From: a bacterium
GTDB taxonomy: Bacteria > Zixibacteria > MSB-5A5 > GN15 > FEB-12
DNA: 15,044 bases
NCBI GenBank assembly: GCA_030629485.1
Contig: DAOVOW010000008.1
Location: forward strand, 1 to 15,044
Direction: 5' to 3'
Positions within the stretch are counted from its first letter, which is position 1; each line of letters opens with the position of its first letter. The position numbers and the translations under genes were made by a program. The notes under the pieces were generated by a model. It was not told the origin of the DNA. It was given only the letters and a program-made list of their open reading frames with translations, and ran no database searches. This document shows, piece after piece, positions 15,042 through 15,044 of the stretch.

Positions 15042-15044
15042 CCG

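Noticed and set aside
1..15044. CRISPR arrays, transposases, phage genes or toxin-antitoxin pairs
   Set aside because: No regularly spaced direct repeats, DDE/recombinase motifs, phage proteins or paired small genes were seen on either strand.

Overview
The window is about 15 kb of chromosome from a Gram-negative (diderm) bacterium. It carries a lipoprotein with a lipobox, a DUF5916-type outer-membrane beta-barrel with a signal peptide, an O-antigen-ligase-like polytopic protein and a tRNA with an encoded CCA end. The mix of a DUF5916 barrel, DUF362, a carboxypeptidase-regulatory-like lipoprotein and the tig-clpP-clpX block resembles the FCB superphylum, for example Zixibacteria-like lineages. 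That placement is inferred from gene content only; no ribosomal RNA or marker phylogeny is available. No prophage, transposase, CRISPR array or defence island is visible. Most of the window looks like ordinary core or housekeeping chromosome.

Layout. (1) 1-1311, minus strand: the 5' 281 codons of a secreted lipoprotein with carboxypeptidase-regulatory-like modules. It is preceded by a long leader that holds a strong Shine-Dalgarno, a nine-codon mini-ORF and several stem-loops, plus two consensus-like promoters. (2) 1400-1575: a palindromic dispersed-repeat element. (3) 1623-2774: a promoter and a DUF362 protein. (4) 2790-2849: a 60-bp inverted-end element between convergent genes. (5) 4772-2866, minus strand: an AI-2E/PerM-family permease followed by rsmE. 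(6) 5314-5794: a very basic Myb/SANT-like plus histone-H1-like protein with its own strong intrinsic terminator. (7) 5844-7849: a cupin and an O-antigen-ligase-like membrane protein. (8) 8523-7947, minus strand: a rubrerythrin-like diiron protein with a strong promoter. (9) 8835-12297: tRNA-Leu(UAG), trigger factor, ClpP and ClpX, probably one transcription unit for nascent-chain folding and regulated proteolysis. (10) 12654-15041: a DUF5916 outer-membrane protein and its intrinsic terminator.

The functional core is the trigger factor-ClpP-ClpX group. Trigger factor receives nascent chains at the ribosome exit, and ClpX unfolds tagged proteins into the ClpP chamber. The ClpP here has Ser105 and His130, but Asn179 stands where the third triad residue is normally Asp. 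The other genes are mostly single transcription units with envelope (lipoprotein, permease, O-antigen ligase, DUF5916), RNA modification (rsmE) or metal/redox (ferritin-like, cupin) roles.

No clearly new multi-gene system is visible. The most promising undescribed signals are the structured leader with a mini-ORF upstream of the lipoprotein, the Myb-plus-H1-like basic protein, the Ser-His-Asn ClpP, and a possibly leaderless O-antigen-ligase gene.
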